A stretch of DNA of 64,000 nt, taken from positions 496,001-560,000 of the forward strand of contig NZ_VFWZ01000002.1 of assembly GCF_006443095.1 (NCBI RefSeq), written 5' to 3'. Shown one piece after another: positions 25,410 to 34,494 of this stretch. Each line of letters starts with the position of its first letter. The first letter of the stretch is position 1. Position numbers and translations under genes: made by a program. The stretch comes from Aquimarina algicola. GTDB taxonomy: Bacteria > Bacteroidota > Bacteroidia > Flavobacteriales > Flavobacteriaceae. A model generated the notes under the pieces. It worked only from the letters and a program-made list of their open reading frames with translations, did no database searches and had not been told where the DNA came from.

Positions 25410-27332
25410 TTAAGTTTTGGTTAATCCGTCTATTTTTTCTTGCAGGTTTTCCCAATCTTCCATAAGAGAAGAAAGCATTTCTTTTTTAGCTTGATAGTTA
25501 TCAAAAAAATTAGGTTGCGCTATGGTTTGATCATAATTTATGGCTAACTCTACATCAATCTCTTTGATTTCTCTTTCGAGTTTATTGATTTTAGATTCTA
25601 TATTGCTCAGTCTATTATTAAGCGATTTCAGCTTTTTTTGATCTTCGTATGATTGTTTTGCAGTTGTTTTTGCCGTAGATGTTTCTTTGGCCTGCTGATC
25701 TCTTTTTTCTATATCTCTTAGATCACTTACTTTGCGCTGTTCAAGATAAAAATCAATATCACCGAGATATTCTTTTATGTTTTTATTTTTAAACTCATAA
25801 ACTGTATTGGTGAGCCCTTGTAAAAAATCTCTATCGTGAGACACCAAAATTAAAGTCCCTTCAAAACGTTGTAAAGCTTCTTTCAATACATTTTTAGATT
25901 TTATATCTAAATGATTTGTAGGCTCATCCATAACCAAAACGTTAAAAGGTTCTAGAAGAAGTTTACACAAAGCTAATCTATTACGCTCTCCTCCAGAAAG
26001 TACTTTTACTTTTTTATCAACCTCGTCCCCTCTAAATAAGAATGCACCCAACATGTCTCTAACTTTGCTCCTATTCTTTTCGTTGGCGGCATTGATCATT
26101 GTTTCATGTATGCTTATATCGCCATCTAGATATTCTGATTGATTTTGTGCAAAGTATCCTATCTCTACGTTATGCCCTAATTTGAGATCTCCTAAATGAG
26201 AAATCTCATCAATAATAATTTTTGCTAAAGTGGTTTTACCTTGACCATTCTGACCTACAAAAGCAATTTTAGACCCGCGTTCTACTAATAGATTAATATC
26301 CTGAAGAACATCTTTTTCACCATAAGACTTTCCTACTTTGGAAGCCTCAATAACTACCTTACCGGGCTGAATACTTACTGGAAAGTTTACATTCATGACT
26401 GCATTATCATCTTCATCTACTTCGATACGGTCAATTTTATCTAATTTTTTGATCAGTGATTGCGCCATAGAAGCTTTAGAAGCCTTAGCTCTGAATTTCT
26501 CGATCAGCTTTTCGGTTTGCTCTATCTGTTTTGATTGATTTTTCTGTGCTGCAAGTTGTTGTTCTCGTATCTCTTTACGAAGCACAAGATATTTTGAATA
26601 TGGTTTGTTATAATCGTATATGCGTCCTAGTGAAATCTCTATAGTTCTATTGGTTACATTATCCAAAAACATCTTATCGTGCGATACTATAACTACGGCT
26701 CCAGAATAATTTTTCAGAAACATTTCTAACCAGATAATAGACTCTATATCCAGATGGTTTGTTGGCTCATCCAACAATAAGACATCATTATTCTGTAATA
26801 ATAGTTTCGCCAGTTCAATCCGCATTCTCCATCCTCCAGAGAAGGTATCTGTTACTTTTTCAAAATCTTCTCTCGCAAAACCTAATCCTTGTAAAACCCT
26901 TTCTGTCTCACCTTGATAATTATATCCTCCCAGAACTTCATAATGCTGCGTAAGATCACTTAATTGTGTTATAAGTTCGTTATAGCTTTCACTTTCATAA
27001 TCTGTTCGTTCTGCAAGCTGCGCATTGATATCGTCTATTTTACGCTCTGCACTTTTAATTTCGATAAAAGCTTCATATGCTTCTTCTAGAACTGTACGTC
27101 CTTGTACAAAATCAATATCTTGTTTCAGAAAGCCAATTTTAACCTCCTTATCCATCGCTATTTGACCCGTATCCGGCTCTTGCTCTTTAGACAAAATTCT
27201 AAGCATTGTTGATTTTCCAGCACCATTTTTTCCTATTAAACCAACACGATCACCTGCATTAAGTCTAAAACTTATTTCTTCAAAAAGAAACTCTCCTCCA
27301 AAAGAAATTGACAAGTTATGTATATTCAACAT
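25410..27332 (-). CDS. ABC-F family ATP-binding protein (ribosome-associated)
   Basis: The 640-residue protein has two ABC domains without membrane segments. The first has GKNGAGKST near 36, SGGWRMR and LLLDEPTNHLD. The second has GQNGQGKTT near 350, SGGERNR and LVMDEPTNHLD. A linker of about 85 residues, rich in K and A, lies between them, and a C-terminal coiled coil (about 545-635) is present as in Uup/YheS-type proteins. ABC-F proteins act on ribosomes; those with such a tail are usually housekeeping and not antibiotic-resistance factors. Regulation is unknown; a candidate promoter lies at 27350-27379. Confidence 0.9.
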   Translation of the reverse strand: MLNIHNLSISFGGEFLFEEISFRLNAGDRVGLIGKNGAGKSTMLRILSKEQEPDTGQIAMDKEVKIGFLKQDIDFVQGRTVLEEAYEAFIEIKSAERKIDDINAQLAERTDYESESYNELITQLSDLTQHYEVLGGYNYQGETERVLQGLGFAREDFEKVTDTFSGGWRMRIELAKLLLQNNDVLLLDEPTNHLDIESIIWLEMFLKNYSGAVVIVSHDKMFLDNVTNRTIEISLGRIYDYNKPYSKYLVLRKEIREQQLAAQKNQSKQIEQTEKLIEKFRAKASKASMAQSLIKKLDKIDRIEVDEDDNAVMNVNFPVSIQPGKVVIEASKVGKSYGEKDVLQDINLLVERGSKIAFVGQNGQGKTTLAKIIIDEISHLGDLKLGHNVEIGYFAQNQSEYLDGDISIHETMINAANEKNRSKVRDMLGAFLFRGDEVDKKVKVLSGGERNRLALCKLLLEPFNVLVMDEPTNHLDIKSKNVLKEALQRFEGTLILVSHDRDFLQGLTNTVYEFKNKNIKEYLGDIDFYLEQRKVSDLRDIEKRDQQAKETSTAKTTAKQSYEDQKKLKSLNNRLSNIESKINKLEREIKEIDVELAINYDQTIAQPNFFDNYQAKKEMLSSLMEDWENLQEKIDGLTKT

Positions 27333-27349
27333 ATGCGTTTATTTTTTTG

Positions 27350-27379
27350 CAAAGATGATCAATTTTACCATTCTACAAA
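27350..27379 (-). promoter_or_regulatory. Candidate promoter of the ABC-F gene
   Basis: On the minus strand TTTG (27379-27376) is followed after 18 bases by CATCTTTG (27357-27350), one base off the TAnnTTTG consensus of Bacteroidota. It lies 17 bases before the ABC-F start codon. Confidence 0.4.
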
Positions 27380-27487
27380 AGAAGCTTTTTCATTTCTTAA
27401 TTATGACAAGCAAGCAAACTCTACGATAGATTATCATTATTAAAAAAGTATGTATACAGACGCTACTTTATAAGATTCAAAGAATAT

Positions 27488-28552
27488 TTATTTATTTTCT
27501 GATAGTTCAAAAGCTTTATCAAAACGATGTAAACTCACTTCTACAGGCAGTTGATATTTTTTTTCTATGTGATTATATAATGCTCTAGCCATAACGGGTG
27601 CTGCCAGTATACCTCTGCTTCCCATCCCATTCAAAATATGAATATTTTTATAAGAAGGGTGTGTTCCTAGGATAGGTCTTCTATCCTTTACAGCAGGACG
27701 TATACCTGATACTTGATCAACAACTTCAAAAGGTACTTTTATTACTTTTTTTAATTTATTGACAAGTTCTTCTTTTGCACTATTTGTAGGGTTATCTGAA
27801 ATATCCTTATTATTATAAGTAGCCCCCACTTTATAAAGGTCATCTGCAACAGGTATAATAAACACAGATGATTTAAGTATTTCTTTTAGTTGAAGTCTTT
27901 CTGATTTTATGATAATATATTCTCCCTTATTACCATAAATAGGAAGATAGTTAAAAAATGGATTTTTATGAACCCCAAAACCCTCACAAAAAACAATATG
28001 TTTTGCTTTAATATTTTTATACTCTACACATTCATTATGATGAAGTAATTTATCATGCTCAAAAGAATCTTTAATTAAATTACCTTTTTGATCGAGGTCT
28101 TCAAGATATGAAGAAAGCAGTATTGCCAAATCAATTTTTCTTGTATGCTTTACTCTTCCATAATGAAAAGGGATATCCAAAGCTTCATTAGAGTTACGAA
28201 TCAATTCTGGATAAAGGAAATCATTAAGAATTGGTTTATCGCAAGCTTCAAACCATGTGTTTTGCTCTTCAACAGAATTGAACCTTCTTAAAATCGGAAG
28301 ATCCAAAACTACATCTTTACCAATTTTATTTTGAATTTTTTGATAAAACGGTACAGCTATTTTCATTTGTTCATTTGCCTGCCAAGCCACTGTAAAACGT
28401 TTTAAAACCAAAGGATTACAAAGTCCTCCTGCTACTCTTGATGATTTTTGAGTAAAATCTTCAAATACTACATATGATTTGTTTTCATTGGCAATTTTAT
28501 CTACAAAAGCCAATCCGGATAATCCTAGCCCAACAATGATATAATCTAACAT
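27488..28552 (-). CDS. NAD(P)/FAD-dependent oxidoreductase (DAO family)
   Basis: This 354-residue protein starts with a Rossmann FAD-binding motif (IVGLGLSGLAF, G-x-G-x-x-G) and has the C-terminal D-amino-acid-oxidase-like region (SGIRPAVKDRRPILGTHP, HILNGMGSRGILAAP) that closes over the flavin. Such proteins oxidise amine or amino-acid substrates; the substrate here is not determined, and a role in tRNA modification (MnmC-like) or amine metabolism is equally open. It follows the gldKLMN operon terminator on the same strand. Confidence 0.8.
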   Translation of the reverse strand: MLDYIIVGLGLSGLAFVDKIANENKSYVVFEDFTQKSSRVAGGLCNPLVLKRFTVAWQANEQMKIAVPFYQKIQNKIGKDVVLDLPILRRFNSVEEQNTWFEACDKPILNDFLYPELIRNSNEALDIPFHYGRVKHTRKIDLAILLSSYLEDLDQKGNLIKDSFEHDKLLHHNECVEYKNIKAKHIVFCEGFGVHKNPFFNYLPIYGNKGEYIIIKSERLQLKEILKSSVFIIPVADDLYKVGATYNNKDISDNPTNSAKEELVNKLKKVIKVPFEVVDQVSGIRPAVKDRRPILGTHPSYKNIHILNGMGSRGILAAPVMARALYNHIEKKYQLPVEVSLHRFDKAFELSENK

Positions 28553-28566
28553 GTTTTAAAAATAAC

Positions 28567-28594
28567 AAAACGTCTGGGTTAGCCCAGACGTTTT
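28567..28594 (-). terminator. Rho-independent terminator after gldN
   Basis: AAAACGTCTGGG (28567-28578) pairs perfectly with CCCAGACGTTTT (28583-28594) around TTAG, a 12-bp stem with terminal T and A runs. It ends the gldKLMN transcript 27 bases after the gldN stop and can work in both directions. Confidence 0.85.
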
Positions 28595-28620
28595 ATATAT
28601 AATATTCTTATAAAGTTATA

Positions 28621-29511
28621 TTAGTAACTCCACATATCCATTTCGAAGTTCCTGATACTCTCTTTTATACGTTCACTCTCGAGAAGCTGCATTAATGCAT
28701 TATCTACGACATAATCTTTAATCTCCCGGTCACCTTGTATGTTATCTTCTTTATAAATAACAGAATTAAACCTTCGAGCATTAAGAATATGATCATATGT
28801 AAATGGCATAGAAGTATTTTTCCTATTGAAAGCCATAGCATTATGGAGAATTTCTCTCACATCCGGATACCAAATCCAAAATAAAGGAACCATATCTGGC
28901 TCATCATCATCGATAAAGTTAACATCTGGAGCTACAGGTGCTATACCCAAAAGTCTGTATCTTAATTCTCCTTGTCTCTTATCAAAATACCAATATCCTC
29001 TTATTCTATAAGCTGCAATATCAGCTGAAGTAATATCTCTCCTATTAATATATTGAGGATCTACTTCTTCTCCGGCATTGTACTGCTCATATCCTAAATC
29101 TGTTGTATCTATCTTAGACATTGTTGATTCAAGATCTTGAAATGTACGAGTTTCAGTAAAATATGAATCTGAATAGATATTTTTAATTTTACCGTTTTTA
29201 ATATTTGACACTAATACATCATACAAAGAACGACGGTTTGCACCAATATTAAATGTATCTATTGGGTAGTACAAAGGAAAGTTGATTCTTTCATCTAGAT
29301 CAATAATCTCCCATGTAGTCTTCGCCCAAAGCACATCACGTTTATCTACATAACCATATTCAAGCGGACGGTCATTGTCATTAAGAATCTGCTCTTCTGT
29401 TTTCTTTCCGATATCATCTGGATTATCAGCATTTAGAATATTAGCTTGTCCAAAGGTTATTACAGAAATCAACAGACCAAAAACGGTTAATATAAAATTT
29501 CTCAAATTCAT
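28621..29511 (-). CDS. gldN: Gliding motility/type IX secretion protein GldN
   Basis: The 296-residue protein has an N-terminal signal peptide (about 1-21, ending FGQ) and the GldN/PorN body, recognisable by RDVLWAKTTWEIIDLDERINFPLYYP near 57-82 and the C-terminal region. In the type IX secretion system of Bacteroidota, GldN forms a periplasmic ring with the lipoprotein GldK below the outer membrane. The order gldK-gldL-gldM-gldN here is the standard operon. Length agrees with the family (about 290-330). Confidence 0.93.
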   Translation of the reverse strand: MNLRNFILTVFGLLISVITFGQANILNADNPDDIGKKTEEQILNDNDRPLEYGYVDKRDVLWAKTTWEIIDLDERINFPLYYPIDTFNIGANRRSLYDVLVSNIKNGKIKNIYSDSYFTETRTFQDLESTMSKIDTTDLGYEQYNAGEEVDPQYINRRDITSADIAAYRIRGYWYFDKRQGELRYRLLGIAPVAPDVNFIDDDEPDMVPLFWIWYPDVREILHNAMAFNRKNTSMPFTYDHILNARRFNSVIYKEDNIQGDREIKDYVVDNALMQLLESERIKESIRNFEMDMWSY

Positions 29512-29529
29512 AACTTCTAAGGTTTATTT

Positions 29530-31077
29530 TTAATTTGTTAGCTCAACAATTACAGGAGAAATTTTCTTTAATTTATATCCTGAATTTGTAGCTAACTGTG
29601 CTTTAATATCAATAATCTGAACAGAAGAACCTCTTTTTGCTTTCTTAAGAGCAGACTTAGCTTTAGCATTAAGTCTTCCTCCACCAACACTTACTGTAGG
29701 CTGTCCTTCTACTTTAAATTTAAATCCTGTTACTTTTAATTTTATATCAAAATCAAAGTCAGGTAATATTGCTCCAATAGAAGAAATACCTAGAGCATTT
29801 CTTGCCATTTTTATAGAACCATCCTCTCCTCGAACAGTACCTACTGGTCTTGGAATGTCTTTGATTCTAAATTTCTTACTATCACTTACAGTAGTACCGT
29901 TAGCAAGTTTTCCACTTACTTTAATACTAACTTCACGAGCTCTTACAGTAGTTACATTCATAACATATTTTCCTGCTCCACCTGATTTTCTAAGTCCAGG
30001 CGCTGAAGCATTTACATTTGGTACTCCAGGAATAGAAATAGTCATTGGGTTGTTTACACCACGATAAACCACATTCATCTTGTCTGCAGAAATTACAGCA
30101 GAATTTGGTCTTGGTATTACTGTATAAGAACTTTTGATTGGGATTTTTACAATTGAATCACCTTCCTTAAACTCAAGCTCTCCTGCCACATCTCTTTCTC
30201 CTACATTTCCAGCAGGAAAATCAAGCATGATTTGACCATTCTGAACATCCGTTTGCTCTTTACCATTAACCAATACTTTTGTTGGTTTTAAAGTAGCGTC
30301 AAAACGTCCAAGAACAATTCTTCCTTTAAAGCTCTCTCCACTAAAGAATGCTGTTTTATCAGCAACAACAATAGCTTCATAATTACTAAAAGAAAGTTCT
30401 GATGCTTGTTGACCAGCTAATAAAGCCGAAAGTACTTTACTTTCTGTAGTTTTTACATCAGCTTGCATTTGAGTCAGCTTTGTAATAGATGCTACTAAAG
30501 GAAATCCTTCAAAATTATAGTTCAACCAATTTTTGGTTACTCCTGATCTATCTTTTACATCTTTTGTATCAAAAGTAGTTTCTACATCATTTGCCACTTG
30601 ACCATCTACTTCTTTTACAGAACGTATAGCAGTTACTACACCTTCTCTATAAGTAGATATTTTTTCTAAAAATTCTGTAGCCGATGCAGATAATTTTCCT
30701 CCTTCAAAGAATTTAGTATTAAGAGCATCTGGCTTATCCATAGTTTCATAATCTGTAGGATCATCAGCTGTCTCTAATAATTCTGCTTTTAATTGCTCTA
30801 CATAAGCATTAAAATCATTTGAAAGCGCACTAATTTGATCTGCTTTCTCTTTTAATGGAGTATATTTTTCTGGTTGCTCGCTAACTTTTTCTGCAAGACC
30901 TGCCATAAAAGCATTATTTCTCTCTGTAGAAATAGTGTTAGACTGAGTAAGTTTTTCGTTCATCAAGCCGAAAGCTGATAAAACTTCTTTTGACATATTA
31001 AGTGCCATCATCGCGATGAAAACCAAATACATCAGGTTAATCATCTTCTGCCTTGGGGATAATTTTCCTCCTGCCAT
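29530..31077 (-). CDS. gldM: Gliding motility/type IX secretion motor protein GldM
   Basis: This 515-residue protein has one N-terminal membrane helix (about 13-31, MINLMYLVFIAMMALNMS), followed by a large periplasmic part with a helical domain and then repeated beta domains. GldM dimers pair with GldL to form the proton-driven motor that powers secretion and gliding, and their periplasmic tips touch the GldK/GldN ring. The position between gldL (48 bases upstream) and gldN confirms it. No truncation is seen. Confidence 0.94.
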   Translation of the reverse strand: MAGGKLSPRQKMINLMYLVFIAMMALNMSKEVLSAFGLMNEKLTQSNTISTERNNAFMAGLAEKVSEQPEKYTPLKEKADQISALSNDFNAYVEQLKAELLETADDPTDYETMDKPDALNTKFFEGGKLSASATEFLEKISTYREGVVTAIRSVKEVDGQVANDVETTFDTKDVKDRSGVTKNWLNYNFEGFPLVASITKLTQMQADVKTTESKVLSALLAGQQASELSFSNYEAIVVADKTAFFSGESFKGRIVLGRFDATLKPTKVLVNGKEQTDVQNGQIMLDFPAGNVGERDVAGELEFKEGDSIVKIPIKSSYTVIPRPNSAVISADKMNVVYRGVNNPMTISIPGVPNVNASAPGLRKSGGAGKYVMNVTTVRAREVSIKVSGKLANGTTVSDSKKFRIKDIPRPVGTVRGEDGSIKMARNALGISSIGAILPDFDFDIKLKVTGFKFKVEGQPTVSVGGGRLNAKAKSALKKAKRGSSVQIIDIKAQLATNSGYKLKKISPVIVELTN

Positions 31078-31125
31078 ATTCTTCTTAGTTTTGGTAGTTA
31101 CTAATTAATTATATAATCAAAAATG

Positions 31126-31758
31126 TTAACCTCTGTTCATTGCTGTTAACATACCACCATACACACCGTTAAGTGAAGAAAGGTTACTTGCTAGGCTTTC
31201 CATCTGGTCTTTCAATTTAGCAGCATTATCTGCAATAGCTTGATTAGCTTCTGCTTGACGAGCTGAAGATTCTAATTGAACTTTGTATAGACTATTTAAA
31301 GATTCTAATTGAGCAGCAGCATGTGTAAGCTCTTCGCTATATTTTTTCTGACCAGCAATCGCATCTACAGTAGGAGAAATATTTTTTGCAGCTCCTTCAA
31401 AGTTACGAATACTATCTCCTAAGCTACTCATAAGACCTGCGTCTACTCTAGCTTCTTTAAGCATTTCGTCTAATTTCTTAGACAACATACCTTCTGGATC
31501 TTTTGCTTCTTTTTCTTTTTTATCTCTTTTGCTACCTCCAGCAAGTTCTGGATATACCAAAGACCAATCTAATTCATCGTCTACTGGTTCGAATGCAGAA
31601 ACTGTAAATACTAATGCTTCTGTAATAAGACCAACAATAAGCATTTCGTTACCAAATGGCCAGTGCATAATTTTAAAAAGTGCACCTAATATTACAACGG
31701 CTGCTCCTAGACCGTATACCATGTTCATTAACTTCTTGCTTGCTTTTGAATTTGCCAT
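31126..31758 (-). CDS. gldL: Gliding motility/type IX secretion motor protein GldL
   Basis: The 210-residue protein has two membrane helices at about 10-30 and 37-57 (VYGLGAAVVILGALFKIMHWPFG, then MLIVGLITEALVFTVSAFEP) with a conserved glutamate (E47) in the second and a long cytoplasmic coiled-coil tail rich in A, L and Q. GldL with GldM forms the inner-membrane motor; the helix-2 glutamate is implicated in proton coupling in the family. Operon position is standard. Confidence 0.94.
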   Translation of the reverse strand: MANSKASKKLMNMVYGLGAAVVILGALFKIMHWPFGNEMLIVGLITEALVFTVSAFEPVDDELDWSLVYPELAGGSKRDKKEKEAKDPEGMLSKKLDEMLKEARVDAGLMSSLGDSIRNFEGAAKNISPTVDAIAGQKKYSEELTHAAAQLESLNSLYKVQLESSARQAEANQAIADNAAKLKDQMESLASNLSSLNGVYGGMLTAMNRG

Positions 31759-31835
31759 AATAAATTTGTTTTGTTTTTTAAATCTAAAGTTTTTAAAAAA
31801 GGGTTAGTAATTAAGTTGATAGAAAATTTTGGGAC

Positions 31836-33212
31836 TTATTTTTGATTCTGAGTATTATCTTCTCCAGTAACATCAGTACCCATATAGTCCTGAACAGTTC
31901 TGAATCCGATATAACTTCTAGCTGAATCTGAGTATTCGTAATCTCTCGTGCTTACCTGTAGGAAATAAGCAACATCTTTCCATGAACCTCCACGCACAAC
32001 TTTACGTTTATTTTCATTATCATTAACGTTAGGGTTCATTGATGATACATACTCATATGCAGCAGGATCATAAGAGGATTGTACCCACTCAGAAACGTTT
32101 CCTGCCATATTGTATAAGTTATAATCGTTTGGCTCAAATGTTTTAGCTTCTACAGTATACAAGAAGTTATCCGCAGCATAATTACCTCTTAAAGGTTTAA
32201 AGTTTGCCAAAAAGCACCCTCTATCATTTAATGCATAAGGACCACCCCAAGGATATGTAGCAGATTCGAGGCCTCCTCTTGCTGCATATTCCCATTCTGC
32301 TTCTGTAGGAAGTCTAAAATAGTTTACAAATTCTTTACTCTTTCTTTTTTGAAATGTATTTTTTTCTATAGTTCTCCAACGACAAAAGGCTTTAGCTTGT
32401 TCCCATGAAACACCTACAACAGGATAATCATCATAAGCACTATGCCAGAAATAATCGTTGTGCATTGGTTCGTTATAAGAGTAGTTAAAATCTTTAATCC
32501 ATACAGTAGTATCAGGATAAACTTCGATAACTTCTTCTTTTACGAAGTCTTTTCTTCTACCTTTCTTAGCTCTAGCAGCAGATTGAATATCCATCCATGT
32601 AAATCTGAATTGATATTTACTAACATCTAGAGTACGTCTACCATTATATGATTCTTCTAAAGGAATATACATAGTATCCATCACTTCTGCATAAAACTCG
32701 TCTGGATAATCATCTACATCCCAAACGATATCTATGTCTTTATTAAGCTTTCTTCCTTCGTAACCTGTTTCTCCTGTACCGCTGTAGTTATCGTACATAT
32801 ACTTTTCGTAAACAGTCATATTTTCGGTATCTGCATCTAAGAATGCATATTCTCCGATTCCGTCATCACCAGGTGTTTTTCCTAGTTCATCAGCCATTAT
32901 TGCTAATCTCATTCTGATTGTAGAGTCACGCACCCAATTTACAAACTGTCTGTACTCACTATTCGTGATTTCAGTCTCGTCCATATAAAAAGAACGTACT
33001 GTCACCATTCTAGTTGGTGCGTTTGCTAATGCGGCTTTATCATCATCAGACTTACCCATAATAAATGATCCTCCGGGGATAAGGGCCATTCCATAAGGTT
33101 TTTGTGGATGCCATTTCTTTCCTTTAGCTCCTACTAATTCTCCGCGGTTTCCGCTTCCACCACAACTGTAGAGCATCGCTAAAATAGCAAAGAGTGATAC
33201 AAATTTCTTCAT
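31836..33212 (-). CDS. gldK: Gliding motility/type IX secretion lipoprotein GldK
   Basis: This 458-residue lipoprotein (lipobox ALLYSCGG-like, AMLYSCGGSG, with Cys17) has the formylglycine-generating-enzyme-like fold (SUMF1): ALIPGGSFIMGKSD near 43, PVVGVSWEQAKAFCRWR near 270, FRLPTEAEWEYAARGG near 300 and RVVRGGSWKD near 420. GldK is not an active oxidase; the fold serves structurally in the periplasmic ring with GldN at the outer membrane. First gene of gldKLMN; a promoter candidate lies at 33251-33281. Confidence 0.93.
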   Translation of the reverse strand: MKKFVSLFAILAMLYSCGGSGNRGELVGAKGKKWHPQKPYGMALIPGGSFIMGKSDDDKAALANAPTRMVTVRSFYMDETEITNSEYRQFVNWVRDSTIRMRLAIMADELGKTPGDDGIGEYAFLDADTENMTVYEKYMYDNYSGTGETGYEGRKLNKDIDIVWDVDDYPDEFYAEVMDTMYIPLEESYNGRRTLDVSKYQFRFTWMDIQSAARAKKGRRKDFVKEEVIEVYPDTTVWIKDFNYSYNEPMHNDYFWHSAYDDYPVVGVSWEQAKAFCRWRTIEKNTFQKRKSKEFVNYFRLPTEAEWEYAARGGLESATYPWGGPYALNDRGCFLANFKPLRGNYAADNFLYTVEAKTFEPNDYNLYNMAGNVSEWVQSSYDPAAYEYVSSMNPNVNDNENKRKVVRGGSWKDVAYFLQVSTRDYEYSDSARSYIGFRTVQDYMGTDVTGEDNTQNQK

Positions 33213-33250
33213 AACGTGTTTTAGGTTAAGATCTTCTAGATTTAAGGACG

Positions 33251-33281
33251 TAAACCTATTTATTTATTTTCAGAAAAACAA
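33251..33281 (-). promoter_or_regulatory. Candidate promoter of gldKLMN
   Basis: On the minus strand TTG (33281-33279) is followed after 20 bases by TAGGTTTA (33258-33251), one base off TAnnTTTG. It lies 38 bases before the gldK start. Confidence 0.5.
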
Positions 33282-33322
33282 TTTTTTTCCAAAAAAAACC
33301 TTAAATCCGCCTAATAAATATG

Positions 33323-34486
33323 TTAAACTTCGTTTTTTCGTTTAGCCTTATACCATCTTTCGGGTATTTCTTGATTACAGGCTCGCTCATAATCTTCGTA
33401 TGTGCAAGGTAATAACGTATGTCTTTTTAATTTATTATTACCAGACATCACAAATGGTATTTCGATCCACCATCTGCCTGTCATTCCACTTTTATAAAAA
33501 GACAAAATCTCATCATCTATCGGCACACTATAATGCAAAGTGCTTTTTAGCTCTTTTACATCAAGTTCATGAGACCTATAATTCACTCCTTCTATAAAAT
33601 ACCAGAAAATTTGAGCGATTAACATCGCCGACATTTCTTCATTTTTAGAGTTCTTGAATTCATATACCCCAAAACTTTTTACCTTATCACTTATACCTGC
33701 ATATCGGGAGATAGCGCAAATCTCTCTTCCATCAAATCCATTTGGAGAAATTGTAGCTCCATTCAAACTACTACTACTCATTGCTCCTAAATCCAAGGAT
33801 ACAATATCCGCATCTCTCATTATAGGCTCTACAATTGTGATATCAGAAATCACCTCACCTAATCGGTATGCATCAAAATATAGCTTTTCTATAAGATCGA
33901 TTTCTTCTTGAGTGTTAAAATAGGTTTGATATCCAATATTACTGTAATTAAAAAGATTATAGGGTTGCTCAACAATAATCTTGCTTACAAATGAAGTATT
34001 AGTAATTGACTCTGAAGAATCACCAAGATCAAATTTGCTATCTATATTCACTAGATTTACCATACGCTCTAAAATATCAAATGATCTATATTGCGCATAA
34101 ACCAAATCTTGACTCCCTCCTATAATTATGGGTATGATGTTTTTTTGCAAAAGTGTAGCTAAAACTTCTTGCAATAAGTAATACGTATCCTTTACTTCGT
34201 TTCCTGCTACTATATCTCCTATATCTACAATATTAGTACTCCAGTTGCCTGGGCATAACTCGTAAAAAGACTTACGAATCGTATCAAACTCAAGATTCTC
34301 TCCTAAAAAATCAATATCATTTCTATTCTCTCGAACTCCTAATAGAACGATATCCACTTTTTTTAAATCCGGAATCCCTCTTTCCTTCGTATGCAACTTG
34401 ATTTGTTTTCCAAGAGTATGATCGGGTAAGAGTTCGGCATGAGCAGTAACCAAGTCACTTACTGGTACAAGAAATTCGAAAGACAT
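33323..34486 (-). CDS. Arginase/formimidoylglutamase-fold protein with altered metal site
   Basis: This 387-residue protein belongs by its layout to the ureohydrolase (arginase) family: IIIGGSQDLVYAQY near 135-150, VNIDSKFDLGDS near 160 and VSLDLGAMSSSSLNG near 250. In active enzymes these motifs read GGDHS, DAHxD and SxDxDxxDP and hold the two manganese ions. Here the first His is Gln, the His of the second motif is replaced, and the second Asp of the third is Gly. The gene is usually annotated as formimidoylglutamase, but a catalytic role is doubtful. It lies eight bases after topA and just before gldK. Confidence 0.8.
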   Translation of the reverse strand: MSFEFLVPVSDLVTAHAELLPDHTLGKQIKLHTKERGIPDLKKVDIVLLGVRENRNDIDFLGENLEFDTIRKSFYELCPGNWSTNIVDIGDIVAGNEVKDTYYLLQEVLATLLQKNIIPIIIGGSQDLVYAQYRSFDILERMVNLVNIDSKFDLGDSSESITNTSFVSKIIVEQPYNLFNYSNIGYQTYFNTQEEIDLIEKLYFDAYRLGEVISDITIVEPIMRDADIVSLDLGAMSSSSLNGATISPNGFDGREICAISRYAGISDKVKSFGVYEFKNSKNEEMSAMLIAQIFWYFIEGVNYRSHELDVKELKSTLHYSVPIDDEILSFYKSGMTGRWWIEIPFVMSGNNKLKRHTLLPCTYEDYERACNQEIPERWYKAKRKNEV

Positions 34487-34494
34487 ATAACAGC

